DNA from: Ectocarpus siliculosus
Taxonomy: Eukaryota; Sar; Phaeophyceae; Ectocarpales; Ectocarpaceae
Length of the DNA: 25,246 bases
NCBI GenBank assembly: GCA_000310025.1
Contig: FN649743.1
Location: 1,775,857-1,801,102 of the forward strand
Direction: 5' to 3'
Shown in pieces: positions 1 to 9,762 of this stretch (positions within the stretch are counted from its first letter, which is position 1; each line of letters opens with the position of its first letter). Below the pieces are notes generated by a model. The model worked only from the letters and a program-made list of their open reading frames with translations. It ran no database searches and was not told the origin of the DNA. Made by a program: the position numbers and the translations under genes.

Positions 1-480
1 TCGTTGGCCAAAGGCCTCTCTCTGGCATGCGTTGTGGACTTATCACACTCAGAGCAACCAGAAAACAAAAAGGCAACGTCCGAGAAAGGTAACACCAAAA
101 CACACCTCGGTTCATGTTTGCAGGCCGTGTGCAATCAAAACTGGACAATACGCGCTGTTTCTGGGACGCGAGCAGAGGGTATGTGTATGATCACATGCCA
201 TTGGCTGCAGTTTGTGGATGCCATCGCCCTAAAGCCTCCCTCTGGCATGCGTTTTCAACGGATCACACATACAGCAGGTGCAAAAACGGCTCTTTTCGAC
301 CGAAGGGCAAGAACGTCAGCAGAGCAATGTGGCAGGGTTGACGTTTTCGGCTCGTGTGCGGCCAACACGACGCAGAACGCCCTGGATTTTAGATACCTGC
401 AGAGGGTTTGTGCATGACCTCATGATACTGGCCTCTGTTTGGCCAGCAGACGGTGTGGTTCCTCATTCTGGCACGATCGG
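1..480. repeat. Degenerate direct repeat, period about 220 bp
   Basis: Two diverged copies lie head to tail, with the start of a third. The anchor TCTGGCATGCGTT occurs at 21 and 241, and a decayed version (TCTGGCACG) near 466. Within the units, GCAGAGGGT(A/T)TGTG followed by CATGACC-like sequence recurs near 173 and 402, and a G(C/T)CGTGTGC-like stretch recurs near 125 and 350. The ORFs crossing it show no protein family I recognise, so I treat it as non-coding repeat DNA. Copy number beyond the window's left edge is unknown. Confidence 0.6.
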
Positions 481-1040
481 GGTGTGACCAGGGGGTGACC
501 CCCCCCCCCCCATTTTTAACAGCGAAAATACAACCCGATCGTTTTTGGAAAATGGTCGGCCGGAATCCTTGGAAACATTCGGGCTGCCAGAATTTGCCAT
601 TTTCCTCCGCGTAGGAAGCCCAAGTAATTTTTTGGGCTCAGAAAAGGACTTCCCCCCAAAATCCAACGCCCAGAAAACACCATGCGAAAGAAACCGCCTA
701 CCGAAGAAAAGAACAGCCGGGCGCTTTGGTGATGTATTTAGAAAGCCAAGAGTACGACCGAATAAGAAACATATTTCTAGCGACGTGGGTTCGAATCCGT
801 TGTTGCCCCCCCGTGTGTTATTTCTCTAGAAAAAAAATTGGGGCAGCGAGTAGCTAAATAGCGCCGCGGGACGCTCTCTAACTGAATCGGTCAAATTGCC
901 CACCCGTGCCTGCTTGTCCCACGCTGTCCTTTCGCTTCTTTTCCCCTTTCGCCGCCGCAACTTCTGTCACCGGATTTGCACGACGAACGAACAAACAAAC
1001 GAACGAACAGGGAACGATCGCGACCGGTGTCTCCCTGCAG
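481..1040. other. Apparently non-coding stretch upstream of the 1041 exon
   Basis: No convincing coding frame. It contains a C13 run at about 499-511 and, near 785-797, the string GTGGGTTCGAATCC, which matches the pol III B-box consensus but is not followed by a complementary T-stem, so it is not a tRNA gene. The part just before 1041 is pyrimidine-rich and ends CTCCCTGCAG, so the right end is most likely intron leading into the exon at 1041. An array of (C/G)AAA-type short repeats (ACGAACGAACAAAC...) lies near 980-1010. Confidence 0.5.
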
Positions 1041-1382
1041 CTCGTGTACCTCTACCACTACGGGATGTGGGCCGTTTTCATCCCCCTCTTCTCCGAGCTT
1101 GTCTTCATCGTCTACCTCGCGAGCCTCAAGACTTACTTCGAGTACGGCCCCAGAAAGGGGGGAGACCGGCCGCCGCTGGCTGGCAGCGACGGGGAAGGGA
1201 AGCTGTTCCTCGGCGGCGACGGTGATGATGGCAGCGCGGAGGACGGCGGCGGCGGCGGTGGCGGCGGTGGACAAGCACCGTCGAGCGGTGGGACCGGTGG
1301 GGGTTCCGCCGCCCCCGCCGCCGCCGACGCGCATGACGGGTTGGAAACGGGGAAAGGGGGTTCTGGGGGAAGTGGGTCCTGA
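1041..1382 (+). CDS. C-terminal exon of an unrecognised membrane protein (copy A)
   Basis: The frame begins directly after a good 3' splice site (CTCCCTGCAG, ending at 1040) and runs to TGA at 1380-1382. It starts LVYLYHYGMWAVFIPLF and continues with a hydrophobic segment of about 20 residues (ELVFIVYLASLK), giving one clear membrane span. A hydrophilic, low-complexity tail rich in Gly, Ala, Asp and Ser follows. The 38 residues around the span match the exon at 19053-19355 at roughly 45% identity, sharing a G(L/M)WAVF(V/I)P core and LxxLK(T/A)Y(F/L)E. Two related proteins keeping this core support real coding sequence. The W-x-V-F-x-P pattern before a span is loosely reminiscent of TMEM185/TMEM60-type proteins, but I cannot assign a family. 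Upstream exons are not visible in the 1040 bases available. The poly-Gly tail may be lineage-specific or partly non-functional. Confidence 0.6.
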   Translation, partial: LVYLYHYGMWAVFIPLFSELVFIVYLASLKTYFEYGPRKGGDRPPLAGSDGEGKLFLGGDGDDGSAEDGGGGGGGGGQAPSSGGTGGGSAAPAAADAHDGLETGKGGSGGSGS

Positions 1383-1444
1383 GGTGTGTCGACGGTTGTT
1401 GTAGTTAATTGTGTTGTTGTTTTCGTTGATTCGGCTCCTCTTTG
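1383..1444. other. 3' flank of the copy A exon
   Basis: Short T/G-rich stretch after the stop codon, probably 3' untranslated sequence. No AATAAA signal is present. It ends at the C11 run that opens the direct repeat at 1445. Confidence 0.3.
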
Positions 1445-1465
1445 CCCCCCCCCCCTGTCGTGGGA
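1445..1465 (+). repeat. Left copy of a 21-bp direct repeat, C11-T-R-TCGTGGGA; candidate LINE target duplication
   Basis: Eleven C followed by TGTCGTGGGA. The same structure, with A in place of the first G, lies at 14939-14959 just past the LINE C-terminus. A 21-bp near-identical direct repeat at the two edges of a LINE is what target-primed reverse transcription leaves. The homopolymer weakens the case: the non-C part is only 10 bp. Confidence 0.4.
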
Positions 1466-1562
1466 GCCTGGGCCGGTGAAAACCCCGCGTGCTCCGTCCC
1501 GGCTTTGTAGGGATGCGAGGTCAATGGTCTAAACACTACGGCATGCACGACTATGTGTACAA
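1464..1562 (+). repeat. About 98-bp dispersed repeat, forward copy
   Basis: From GAGCCTGG to about GTACA, this stretch is about 90% identical to the reverse complement of 15971-16068, including an exact 40-odd-base core (CGTGCTCCGTCCCGGC through GAGGTCAATGGTC). It is open in one frame, but the differences between copies are mostly amino-acid changing, so a protein role is doubtful. It lies at the left edge of the LINE and could be its 5' end, or a separate small repeat. Confidence 0.65.
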
Positions 1563-1578
1563 CCCCTTTCGTGGGAGA

Positions 1579-1950
1579 ATCATCCAAGGCAGAAAGAGGG
1601 CGGGAAAGCCGACGTACCGCTTCTTCCTGGACGTGAAAAAGGCATACGATACCGTATGGAGAATGGGCTGTGGAAACAAATGTCCAAGTACGGGATCAAG
1701 GGGGAAATGTGGAGAGTGCTGAAGAAGATGACAGAGCGTACGAAAAGCGCGGTCATGCTAGACGGAGAACTGTCTAAATTCTTCGACATTGAGCAAGGGG
1801 TCCCACAAGGTTGCACGCTGTCCCCAACATTGTTCCAGGTGTTCATCAACGATCTGTTGGAAGTCGTAGAGGCAGTCCGGAAGGGAATAACAGTAGGGGA
1901 CACGGAAACTTCGGTGTCAGGAATGCTGTTTGCGGATGATTTTGTTGGTA
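1579..1950 (+). pseudogene. LINE (non-LTR retrotransposon) reverse transcriptase, piece 1 of 3
   Basis: Reverse transcriptase of a LINE, which would copy its own RNA into a nicked genomic target. Visible in order: the block before motif A (IIQGRKRAGKPTY), motif A FFLDVKKAYDTVW with its catalytic Asp, motif B EQGVPQGCTLSP, and motif C GMLFADDFVG with the two catalytic Asp. The frame changes near 1662, where one A appears lost between TGGAGA and ATGGGCTGTGG; the protein continues GLWKQMSKYGIKG in the next frame. The endonuclease and the N-terminal RT are absent, so the copy is 5'-truncated. Coding sequence stops at the TA of 1949-1950, where the DNA transposon enters, and resumes at 6627 with the residues expected after motif C. 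Confidence 0.88.
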
Positions 1951-1968
1951 CAGCCGGAAGTTGTCCCG
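1951..1968 (+). repeat. Left terminal inverted repeat of the Tc1-like element
   Basis: CAGCCGGAAGTTGTCCCG. It aligns with the reverse complement of 6605-6624 with a 2-base gap after CAG and two mismatches. Confidence 0.85.
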
Positions 1969-2678
1969 CCGATTTCAGTTGACCGGCCATAAATTCGTCA
2001 ATACTTACTTGTTTTCATTTTTTTTTATTATTGATCTACACAGCAAACCCCACAAGAATTGTTCAGGGACCATATCGATTTGAGACGTTCCTGAAAAATC
2101 ACAGTTTTCGTATAGGATTTTCCAGGCTTTTGGGGGGGGAGGGGATGAAACTTGTTCGCCAGTATCTCGACAACCACTATAGGTATTCCTATCCGTTTTT
2201 TTGTTTTCTTTGTAGGTAACAACGGGGTTTGAGCAGACAAACACAATGGCGCCATCAAAAAAAAAGAAATTACTTGATTAGTATTATGATACATAACTCG
2301 GGGGGCACCCAAGATTGTGCACCCATTTCTGGTCGCAAAACACACCGTTTAACGCTTGATGTTTCGTTCATTTAGCTTCAACCGTCGGCAACTCCCTGTA
2401 TTTACACACTACAGCACCCACGCCCACTCTTTTTTGTTAACATTTGTACATATTATGACCACATCACTGAAGATATCGTTCGGACAACGCAGCCGATCAG
2501 GGAAGAAAAAAAAAATCCCCGTGGGAAAACACCACACCGACAAGAGCACAAACCGACGCCACCCTCTACAGTCACACGCAAACACAGAACCTTCCTTGTG
2601 CATCTGCAGCGGCTACCGTAGTCGTCCCAAGGCCGCCCGCACAGCACCCCATAGTTTACAACCGGCACTTAGCATACA
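1969..2678. other. 3' non-coding part of the Tc1-like element
   Basis: Lies between the left terminal repeat and the transposase stop at 2679. A/T-richer than the transposase region, with homopolymer runs (T8 near 2020, G8 near 2131, A8 near 2260). ORFs here show no recognisable protein, and nothing suggests a second gene. Confidence 0.5.
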
Positions 2679-5600
2679 TTACTTGGGGTTAATGTACTCG
2701 GACAGGGCCGGCTTGCGGTGCGACTTGAATTTCTTTTGCTCCTTTACTGCCTCGGCGCCCTTGAGACCTGCGTCATACACCGTGTGGAAGTTGGCCACCT
2801 TCCTGCAGAACTTCTGACCTATTGCAAGGCTCAAGTTGTCGTCTGCCGTGAAGCTCTTGGAAACGTTCTCTCGCAAGCACGCGATAGTGTACTTGCAGTT
2901 CCTGCGGACCCACCACTTTGATCTACCCCACACAAGCCCGATCGGGTTCAACTCGCAGTGGAACTTGGGAAGCATGAGCGCAACCCCTCCATGGCGCTTC
3001 AACAGAACCTCTAGGCTAGAGTCGACCTTCGCGAAATCCTTTTGCTCGCGCAACACCGCCGGCATGCTCATCTTGAGGTTAGCCTTCTGGCCCTTCTTGG
3101 CCCCTGTCATGTTCATCCCTGAGATCCAAAGCCCCTCTCAAACAAGACTTGCTTGAGCCCCTTGATCTTCCCTACGTGATATGTGGCGCCCGGCTCATAG
3201 AATGGGTACTCCCCGGGCTGAAATGTGAGGAACTGTGCCGCCCCTTTCTTGAGTTTGGGCGTGTCTTCTAGTATGGTGGTAGCATCCTGAGGAGCTATCT
3301 CCTGCCCCTTCCTTACCCCCCGTACCCTGCGTTCATCCTAGCTACACTCGGTGCCCTCCCAACGCAATCATGGCACGATGACCAGTCGAAAAAACAGATT
3401 GGCCTGTGCCGCGGGAACTTCACGGCCAAGAGATCCAACACATCCATCCGCCATGTGCTCGATCATCTTCGCCCCCGTCCAGTACCCCGCCTTGTTCTTG
3501 CCATACTCGAACTTGTATTACGTCGAAAACTTGCGGTCGTCGCCCTCTCCCTCGAAGTAGAGCATGTCGATGTCGCGGTGCTTTTCCGGCCTGGTCGGAT
3601 CACCGGCTGCGTGCATCTCCCTCGAAATGCGGCAGCGCTCACGCCGCAGATCTTGGGCCTCGTCGATGTCCGCTGGAGTCCCCTCGACGAATCAGACGTC
3701 GCCCACGATGGTGCCGGAAATCATTATGCCCTGTCCTTCTCCCTTCTTCTTTAGCCCGTGTACGTTCGGCGGCCACCACGCGTTGCGCTCCCCGTCGTTG
3801 GCCCTGTAGATGCACTCGTCCTGGTAGCAAAAAATCGCCTTTCTGCCATCGGCGTACTCTTTCTTGCTGGTGCCCCTCGCTCGTAGGTGCGGGGGAGCTC
3901 GGAGAGCGTCTCCTTGAATGCATGCACGCAAATCCAAACACGCCCGTCCTCCCTCCTGTCCCTTGGCTGCGTCTCCACCTCCCAGGATCGCGCCTCCTCG
4001 AAGCTGGCGTCGATCCAGATCTCCGTGTAGTCGCGGTGCTCGAAGTAGGCGGGTAGATACGTCTCGACCCGGTACTCTGGTACGTCCTCGCGGTCATGCC
4101 CGTCGAAGTACAGACCCGACTTCGTGTCGCGGTACTCGCATCCCAGCTTGTGAAGCCAGGATTGTGCTGTGCGCTCGGTGACCGCGTACGACACGACCTC
4201 ACCCTTATCGTTCTTGATCTTGGTGATGGGCGCGTTCTTGAAGGGGTCGTAGTCGTCGGTCTTGGTCGCCCCAACCTCTGGCAAGACATCCTTGATGAGG
4301 TAGTCGCAGAACGTCTGAGCTGTCATGTTCGGCCCCCCGTTCTTGACAGTGTTGTTTCGGATCCAGAAGCGGATCCTCACGAGAAGCCCCTCGTCCAGGC
4401 TCAGGAGCCAGCGTCGTTCGTGTCTCCCCCCTGATCCAACTAAAAAAAAATGTGACACCAGGAGCACGGGAAGGGTGACAGCACCAAGTAAAACGCGCGG
4501 GAGAGAGCCGGGGTTGAATTAAAGACTGACCGTGTTTGGAGTGTGCGGCCGCCAAACCTTCATGCGAAACATATTGTTTTCAACGTTGTCTACGCTGTGT
4601 TCCAATCACCATTTTTTGTACGTTGTCTACTACTGTATGACACTTCTACGAGTCCTATTCTGACGTAATCTAGCAGGGGAGACTGTTGCGCTCACCACGA
4701 TATGGCCCTTCGTACGGTACTCAAGCTCCCACTGCTTGATGGTGCCCACTGCCAACTCGAGAAACTCGGCCGACCCCTCGAAGGCTTGTCGCTTCGACAC
4801 CCCCTGGAGTAGCTTGCTGTACACCGCTCTCAGGGCTTGGGCTTGGGTGAGCAGTTTCCCAGCTTGCGCGTGCGAAACATCAATTGTTTCCTGGGACGAC
4901 AAGGGTAACGTAGTGGGTTTGGTTGGTGTTTGTTTCAGACCAGTCAAAATGAACACACGCTCTCACGCTCACACGCACCAACTCAGATCCGGGCAAGGAA
5001 AGTCAATGCGTGCAACGTCAGTACTCAGTACAGCAGTGGTCAACACAACTCCGGCATGTTTGGCATCCATATTAGCGTAGACACACCATCACTTAAGCAA
5101 GAGCGCCGATAAATTTAGCAGGCCACGCACGGCAGCAAACAGCATTGCGCGATGCACGCATGCATGCGCATGTTTCAGATTTTTGGCGCATGCAGCAGCA
5201 GAAATATAGATGTAGAACAACAACAGCAGCGACAGCGATGGCATATATACTGCAGGACTACTGCTGCATGTGCCATACGTGCTAGTACAGAACAACAGGA
5301 ATACTGCTGTGTGTGTCCTAACACAGGATCTACCAGCCGGATCTACACTTACCTCGAGCCCAGCAGACGTCGCTGCAACAGCGCCGTTGCACTCCTTCGC
5401 GACGGCGCGGAAATACTCGAGTCCTTTCTCCCAGCCCGCCTTGCATGCAGCGGACGCCAAGGATGCCTTCTCCAGCTGCGATCTATGCTTTGCGAGCTTG
5501 CGCAGAGCCTCTTTCCTGCCTACACCCCTGTTGCTCTGGCGCTTGAGGAACGCCGGCTGCCAGTCCTTCTCGTGTTTGTCCACTTCCTGCGACGCAGCCA

Positions 5601-6202
5601 ACATCGCGCTGCCGAGGTCCCGTAGTTGCAAGCGTGCAAAGGCCAGCTGGCCTTGCTCGACTTGCACCTTGTACTGATGCAAGAGTGCACGCAATCTCTT
5701 CCGGCCGAAGCTTCCCTTTGGGCGGCCTTCTCCCTCACGTGCTGCGCGCTTGGCGGGTGGTGTGTCGATCGCTCAACATGTTGGCTGACAGTCTCGTGGC
5801 CGTTTTTCCCGAGGAGGAAGAGCAGGTTTGTCTTCGCTCCGGAGCCTCGCATCTGCTTTGGAGAGAACGGCGCTGCCGCTAGAGTGAGATGGCCGCCAGG
5901 CCTTGGCGAAGTTCTCCTCCGCAACCCAGTCACGTGCTTTCTTGTTAGACTTTGGGTACTTGATGTACTCGCTGTACAAGCTGCGGCTGGACCCATCAGA
6001 CAGGTTGGTCCGCTGTCAGCAGCAGACGATACGTTTTCGAGCTCTTCACTTGACGTGCAGCAATCAACGTACCACCACGCCGAGTCAGGGCTTCCCTGAT
6101 GGCTGCCAGCGCCTCAAGGCGAAGCGCGGAGGCCATGGGCGTGTAGGGCGTGGACCTCGAAGTCCTTTTTTGCGCAGCCGTTGGGGCTGTGATGTGGGCC
6201 AT
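2679..6202 (-). pseudogene. Transposase pseudogene, DDE superfamily of Tc1/mariner type, multi-exon
   Basis: Cuts and joins DNA at the element ends. The likely start is ATG at 6202 (MAHITAPTAAQKRTSR). Exon 2 covers about 5990-5353 and ends at a strong donor, GAG|GTAAGT. The next exon is 4890-4696, opened by GTCCCAG and closed by GTG|GTGAGC; it has a helix-turn-helix-like stretch (VGTIKQWELEYRTKG). The last block runs from about 4430 to 2679. It contains ITERTAQ-type sequence (VTERTAQSWLHKLGC), YFDGHDREDVPEYR, the first catalytic Asp in CYQDECIYRAND (3818-3820), the second in FFDWSSCHD (3385-3387), and CELNPI followed by Gly (2937-2939) where Glu is expected. Breaks: TGA at 5773-5775, a frameshift near 3885, TGA at 3692-3694, TAA at 3518-3520, a further frame change before 3387, and more damage between 3350 and 3117. 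The family resemblance is to long fungal transposases with DGHER, DQSS and FHCELNPIE motifs. Not functional as read. Confidence 0.85.
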
Positions 6203-6604
6203 TTGTTGAAAAATAAATGTGGTTCGGAGTTTTATTCGGATTATGAAAGGTTCGGAAATGGAACCAACTCCAGTAAATAGCACAGAAACAGGGCTTCACT
6301 GCAATTTTAATTTTTTGTCGGTGGGTTCGTCGTAGTTGTCGAGATATGGAGGATTCCTGAAGTGGGTGAAGTACCCTCTGTGGCGACGGTAAGAGGTCCA
6401 TAACTTTTTATCGAGACCGAACCCACCCGTGTTGAGTAGCTTATACGAACGCCCCTGGCGAGAGCTTTCTTACGAATATAATATGATATATATATATGGG
6501 GGTGTTTGATTTAATTAATTGTTTTTGGGTTTGGGGAGTAGACTACATATCACCCCGCAATTTTTTAGATTCCCCTCTTTTTTTACTGATAACCCCCAAT
6601 ATAA
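6203..6604. promoter_or_regulatory. Leader of the Tc1-like element, upstream of the transposase start
   Basis: About 400 bases between the presumed transposase ATG (minus strand, 6202) and the right terminal repeat. It should hold the transposase promoter. An A/T-only stretch (TATAATATGATATATATATATG) lies near 6477-6497, about 275 bases upstream of the ATG. It is a plausible AT-rich promoter element, but nothing more specific can be read. Confidence 0.35.
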
Positions 6605-6624
6605 CGGGACAATTTCTGGCACTG
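6605..6624 (-). repeat. Right terminal inverted repeat of the Tc1-like element
   Basis: Read on the minus strand: CAGTGCCAGAAATTGTCCCG. It matches the left end as described there and is followed by the TA duplicate at 6625-6626. Confidence 0.85.
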
Positions 6625-6626
6625 TA

Positions 6627-7398
6627 TGTCGGACACCCCTGAGGGACTGCAACTACAAATTGACGCGGCGAAGAAGTTTACTGATAAGTGGAGATTGTCT
6701 GCCAATGCTAAGAAGAGTGCCGTCATGGTGTGCAACGAGGTCAGGGAGGAACCAGTGGAACATAGATGGAAGTGGGGGATCGAGGAGATTGCACTACTGG
6801 ACCAGTACACATACCTCGGAGTAGAGATCGCAAAAGACTGCTCGTGGAATGCACACATGTCCAAGGTAGCGGGAAAGGGCAAAGCACGAGCAGGGAAGCT
6901 GCACCCAATACTCGCAAACCGGCACCTCGATACACGCATCAAAGTGACGGTTTTGAAGAGCGTAATCGGACCGCCGCTAGAGTACGCCGGAGAAATATGG
7001 GAAGGAAATAAGAAGGCAGTGAAAGAACTCGAGGCGGCGCAGATAAAAGCAGCCAAAATCATCCTCGGATGCTCCAAGCGCACAAGTAATGAAGCTGTCA
7101 GGGCAGAATTGGGGATCCAATCCCTACGGTCGGGAAGAGACGCAAGGAAGCTGACATAGCAGGATCGCATGTGCGGGATGGGAGAGGAGAGGTTGCCGAG
7201 AATAGTATGGGAGGCGAAGTGGGCAAACAAAAAGAGGGGTAGACAACCCACGGAATGGGTCAAGGTTGTAGAGGACGTATGGAAGGGGTTAGACATCGAC
7301 GAAGATGAAACGCTGGAAACGGAGGGTCTACAGGGGTTCAAGGAGAAGCTATCTGTTGCTTGTGCCGAGAGAGAAGAACAGAATCTAAGGAAAGAAAC
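6627..7398 (+). pseudogene. LINE reverse transcriptase, piece 2 of 3
   Basis: Continues the LINE directly after the catalytic FADD box. It begins MSDTPEGLQLQIDAAKKFTD, then KWRLSANAKKSAVMV (motif D region, with the usual N-x-x-KS) and YTYLGVEI (motif E), followed by the thumb-like region (KVTVLKSVIGPPLEYAGE) typical of LINE C-termini. An in-frame TAG at 7157-7159 interrupts an otherwise continuous frame, which carries on as QDRMCGMGEERLPRIVWEAKWA and reads on to 7398. There the Copia enters, leaving GAAAC at 7394-7398 as its target duplication. The M at 6627 is not a true start, only the first codon after the transposon. Confidence 0.88.
7394..7398 (+). repeat. Copia target-site duplication, left (GAAAC)
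   Basis: GAAAC immediately before the TG of the left LTR. The same five bases follow the CA of the right LTR at 14385-14389. Five bases is the usual Copia integrase stagger. Confidence 0.92.
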
Positions 7399-7589
7399 TG
7401 TTTGGGTGCGGTAGCCCGTCAGAGGCCGAAAGAGAAAGAAGGTTGACTCAAGACCTTGGTTGATTAGAGAGTGGCATGCACGGCGGAGGCACGAGGGGCC
7501 CCGCACGTATCATGTCCATCATACACAAACATCATTCACGTAACCCCCGGAGGCCCCGTAGATCAGTATCCTGCTGAGCACCCCAAACA
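7399..7589 (-). repeat. Copia 3' LTR (left copy)
   Basis: 191 bp, base for base the same as 14194-14384 by eye. The ends form a short inverted repeat: TGTTTGGGTGC at one side and GCACCCCAAACA at the other. No clear TATA box or polyadenylation signal is apparent inside. Confidence 0.93.
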
Positions 7590-7602
7590 GCCCCCCTGCT
7601 CT
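7590..7602 (-). promoter_or_regulatory. Polypurine tract of the Copia element
   Basis: On the minus strand the 3' LTR is immediately preceded by AGAGCAGGGGGGC, a purine-rich run in the position where plus-strand DNA synthesis is primed. Two similar runs occur further inside, at 8086-8096 and 8312-8322. Confidence 0.6.
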
Positions 7603-8341
7603 GTACGAGATACGATCTACGACACCTACCTCACGAACTGCCAGGTAAAACGGCAGATAAATCATCCACCATTCCACTTCAAACAACTCTGTCAACATAA
7701 CAATGCCGTACAAAGCTTTCAAAGTCTTGTGATATCAAATTACTATCCCCTAAAAGGTCTGTCAATAAACAATTCACCCTCTTGAGAAAAATGCTTTACC
7801 AAATTCTCAAGCAGTCAAAACACAAACAGTCACCCTTGGAAGAATACCCAGCAAAGATACACATTACATCAGAATCACGTCAGAAAGGGGACGGGTAACT
7901 CTGGGAAAACGTGTCCAACGTCCTGACTTAACTCAGAACAAATTCCTCAGATAAGCATTCATGTTTCAACTCATTGACCAGCGCAAATAACCTTCGGAAG
8001 CACAAAGGCTTCAACCATGACTTACGAGAACATGCCAAATCCTTCCTCCAATACCCAATACCTTGACAAATATACCAGTCCAACAGCCCCCCTGCTGTAA
8101 CATCCATCCCAAACACGAAGGAACCAAACAAACAAATCAAAAACAAATAAAACACCTGCTACTAGTATCATGGAACAATACCAATATCCCCCCCCCATGA
8201 TTCTTGTGCAGAACTACCTCATCCATCGTACGTACCAGAGAGCAGAAACATAACAACAGCAAATCAACGGCCAGTATAAATTCACAAATAAAACACATCA
8301 CGTAGGAAAAGGCCCCCCCGCTGAAAACACAAAGAACAAAA
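7603..8341. other. Copia 3' untranslated region
   Basis: About 740 bases between the Pol stop at 8342 and the polypurine tract. The plus strand is A/C-rich, and no frame resembles an envelope or other accessory protein. It holds two internal copies of the purine run, CAGCAGGGGGGC (8086-8096) and CAGCGGGGGGGC (8312-8322) on the minus strand, plus a C9 run near 8189. Confidence 0.55.
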
Positions 8342-9762
8342 TCAACGAATATTCATCACAAAGTCGCGATGAGCGCAAAAAGTCTCCTTGGGGAGCGGTT
8401 TAGTCAGGAAATCCGCGTGTTGTAGGTCCGAACGTACGTGGACTACCTTGAACTCGCCCCGCGCGACACGCTCACGGATGAAATGGTGGCGAATGTCGAT
8501 GTGCTTCGAGTTAGGGGTCGTAGCCGGGTTACTTGCCAAGTGAATAGCGCCTACATTGTCCTCCCACACCGGAGTGCACCCCACATCACGGTCCGGAAAG
8601 ATAAAACTCCAGAGATACCGCAGAAAAATAGCCTCCTTCAGCCCCTCAGACATCGCCACGTACTCCGCTTCCGTCGAAGACAAGGTGACGCTCTTCTGCG
8701 TCCTACACAGATACATCACACACGCACCAGCGAACATCACTAGTGCCCCAGAAACAGATCGCCGGCCGGTTGCCTTGCTGGCGAAGTCCGCATCGACAAA
8801 AAGTTCCATGTGGTCTCCTCCTACCATGCCCCTCTGAAAAGTAATACCGTACTCGCTCGTGGATCTAACATACATCAAGACATGCAAAGCCGCTTGCCAG
8901 TGTAATCGCTTCGGCGCGTGCGAATACCTCGCAACGGCACGTACCGCGTTGAGAATATCCGGGCGAGTCTGATTCGCCAGCCACATCAAGTGTCCCACCA
9001 GCGACCGGAAAGGCGCGTCAACATCGGGCTCGTCGGCGTCATACTGCTCAAGCTTCAAACCAACGACCATGGGTGTCTCTTTGTTCGTCGTCACACCGAA
9101 CTTGGCGACGATCTTCTCCGCTACAGCCTGCTGCGAAATAGTCACTGTCCCCAACGCCGTGTCACGAGAAAACCGGCAACCCGCATACCAGCGCAGTTCC
9201 CCAAGGTTGGAGATGGGCACATACCGGTTGAGATCTACACCAAACTGGTCGCACCTGCTCTTACGTCCGATAGAAAAGATTCGTCCACGTGGATCACAAC
9301 CACCATGGTGACTACACCGCTCTCGATCAGACGCATCACACACGCATCGGCAGCACAAGACTCGAAACCAAGACGCTTCATGCCACGCATCAAGTGGTGA
9401 TGCCATGTGCGGGACGCCTGCTTCAGACCGTAAAGACTCCGTCTCAACCGAACGACCTTACCGGAAAGCGCGCCGCACCCAGGGGGTAGACGAATGTACA
9501 CAACCTCATCCAGTTCCGATTGGACAAAGGCTTGCTCGGCATCGAAATGGCACGTATCCCAACCCAGCACACAGGCAATAGCGGCTAACAAACGAATGCT
9601 CGTGATGGAAGGGCAAGGGGAGAAAGTTTCAAAGAAGTCAACACCCTCACGCTGCGCAAACCCACGGGCCACCAACCTAGCTTTAGCACGCACACGCTGC
9701 CCAAACTCGTCTACCTTCCATGAATACACCCACTTGGAGGAGATGACGTTCGTTCCTCGTTG
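8342..9762 (-). pseudogene. Copia reverse transcriptase and RNase H, frameshifted
   Basis: Read from 9762 after the amber codon: SSKWVYSWKVDEFGQRVRAKARLVARGF, ETFSPCPSITSIRLLAAIA, DAEQAFVQSELDEVVYIRLP and LYGLKQASRTWH, all standard Copia RT blocks. At the catalytic box the frame reads VVVIHVDE and then leaves the Pol frame. The next frame resumes at once with SIGRKSRCDQFGVDLNRY and ELRWYAGC, so one base is missing around 9279-9282, exactly at the second Asp codon. The downstream frame contains the tether (RPDILNAVRAVARYSHAP) and RNase H with VDADFAS, SSTEAEYVA, EDNVGAIHLA and NSKHIDIRHHFIRE, ending TKPLPKETFCAHRDFVMNIR and stop at 8342. Apart from the shift, the RT and RNase H look well preserved. 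Confidence 0.92.

Larger units (their letters stand above)
1951..6624 (-). mobile_element. Tc1/mariner-superfamily DNA transposon, 4674 bp, inserted in the LINE
   Basis: The ends are defined three ways. The sequence is flanked by TA at 1949-1950 and 6625-6626. The termini form imperfect inverted repeats. Deleting 1951-6626 rejoins the LINE frame exactly at FADDFVG-MSDTPEG. A TA target duplication is the hallmark of the IS630-Tc1-mariner superfamily and agrees with the internal transposase type. The transposase lies on the minus strand with intron-like gaps and is broken in several places, so the copy is non-autonomous. At 4.7 kb it is large for Tc1-like elements, but it fits the subgroup with long, intron-containing transposases familiar from basidiomycete fungi. 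Confidence 0.9.

Noticed and set aside
784-810. GTGGGTTCGAATCC as the T-arm of a tRNA gene
   Set aside because: The B-box consensus is present, but the T-stem does not pair and no cloverleaf can be drawn from the preceding 70 bases.
2356-2817. 153-codon plus-strand frame inside the Tc1-like element
   Set aside because: It overlaps the transposase C-terminus in antisense and is mostly in 3' non-coding DNA; no motif supports a second gene.
6583-7506. 307-codon open frame on the minus strand
   Set aside because: Antisense to the LINE RT piece 2, which has recognisable RT motifs on the plus strand. Its N-terminus is simply LTR sequence, and the same residues recur at 13966-14301 from the other LTR.
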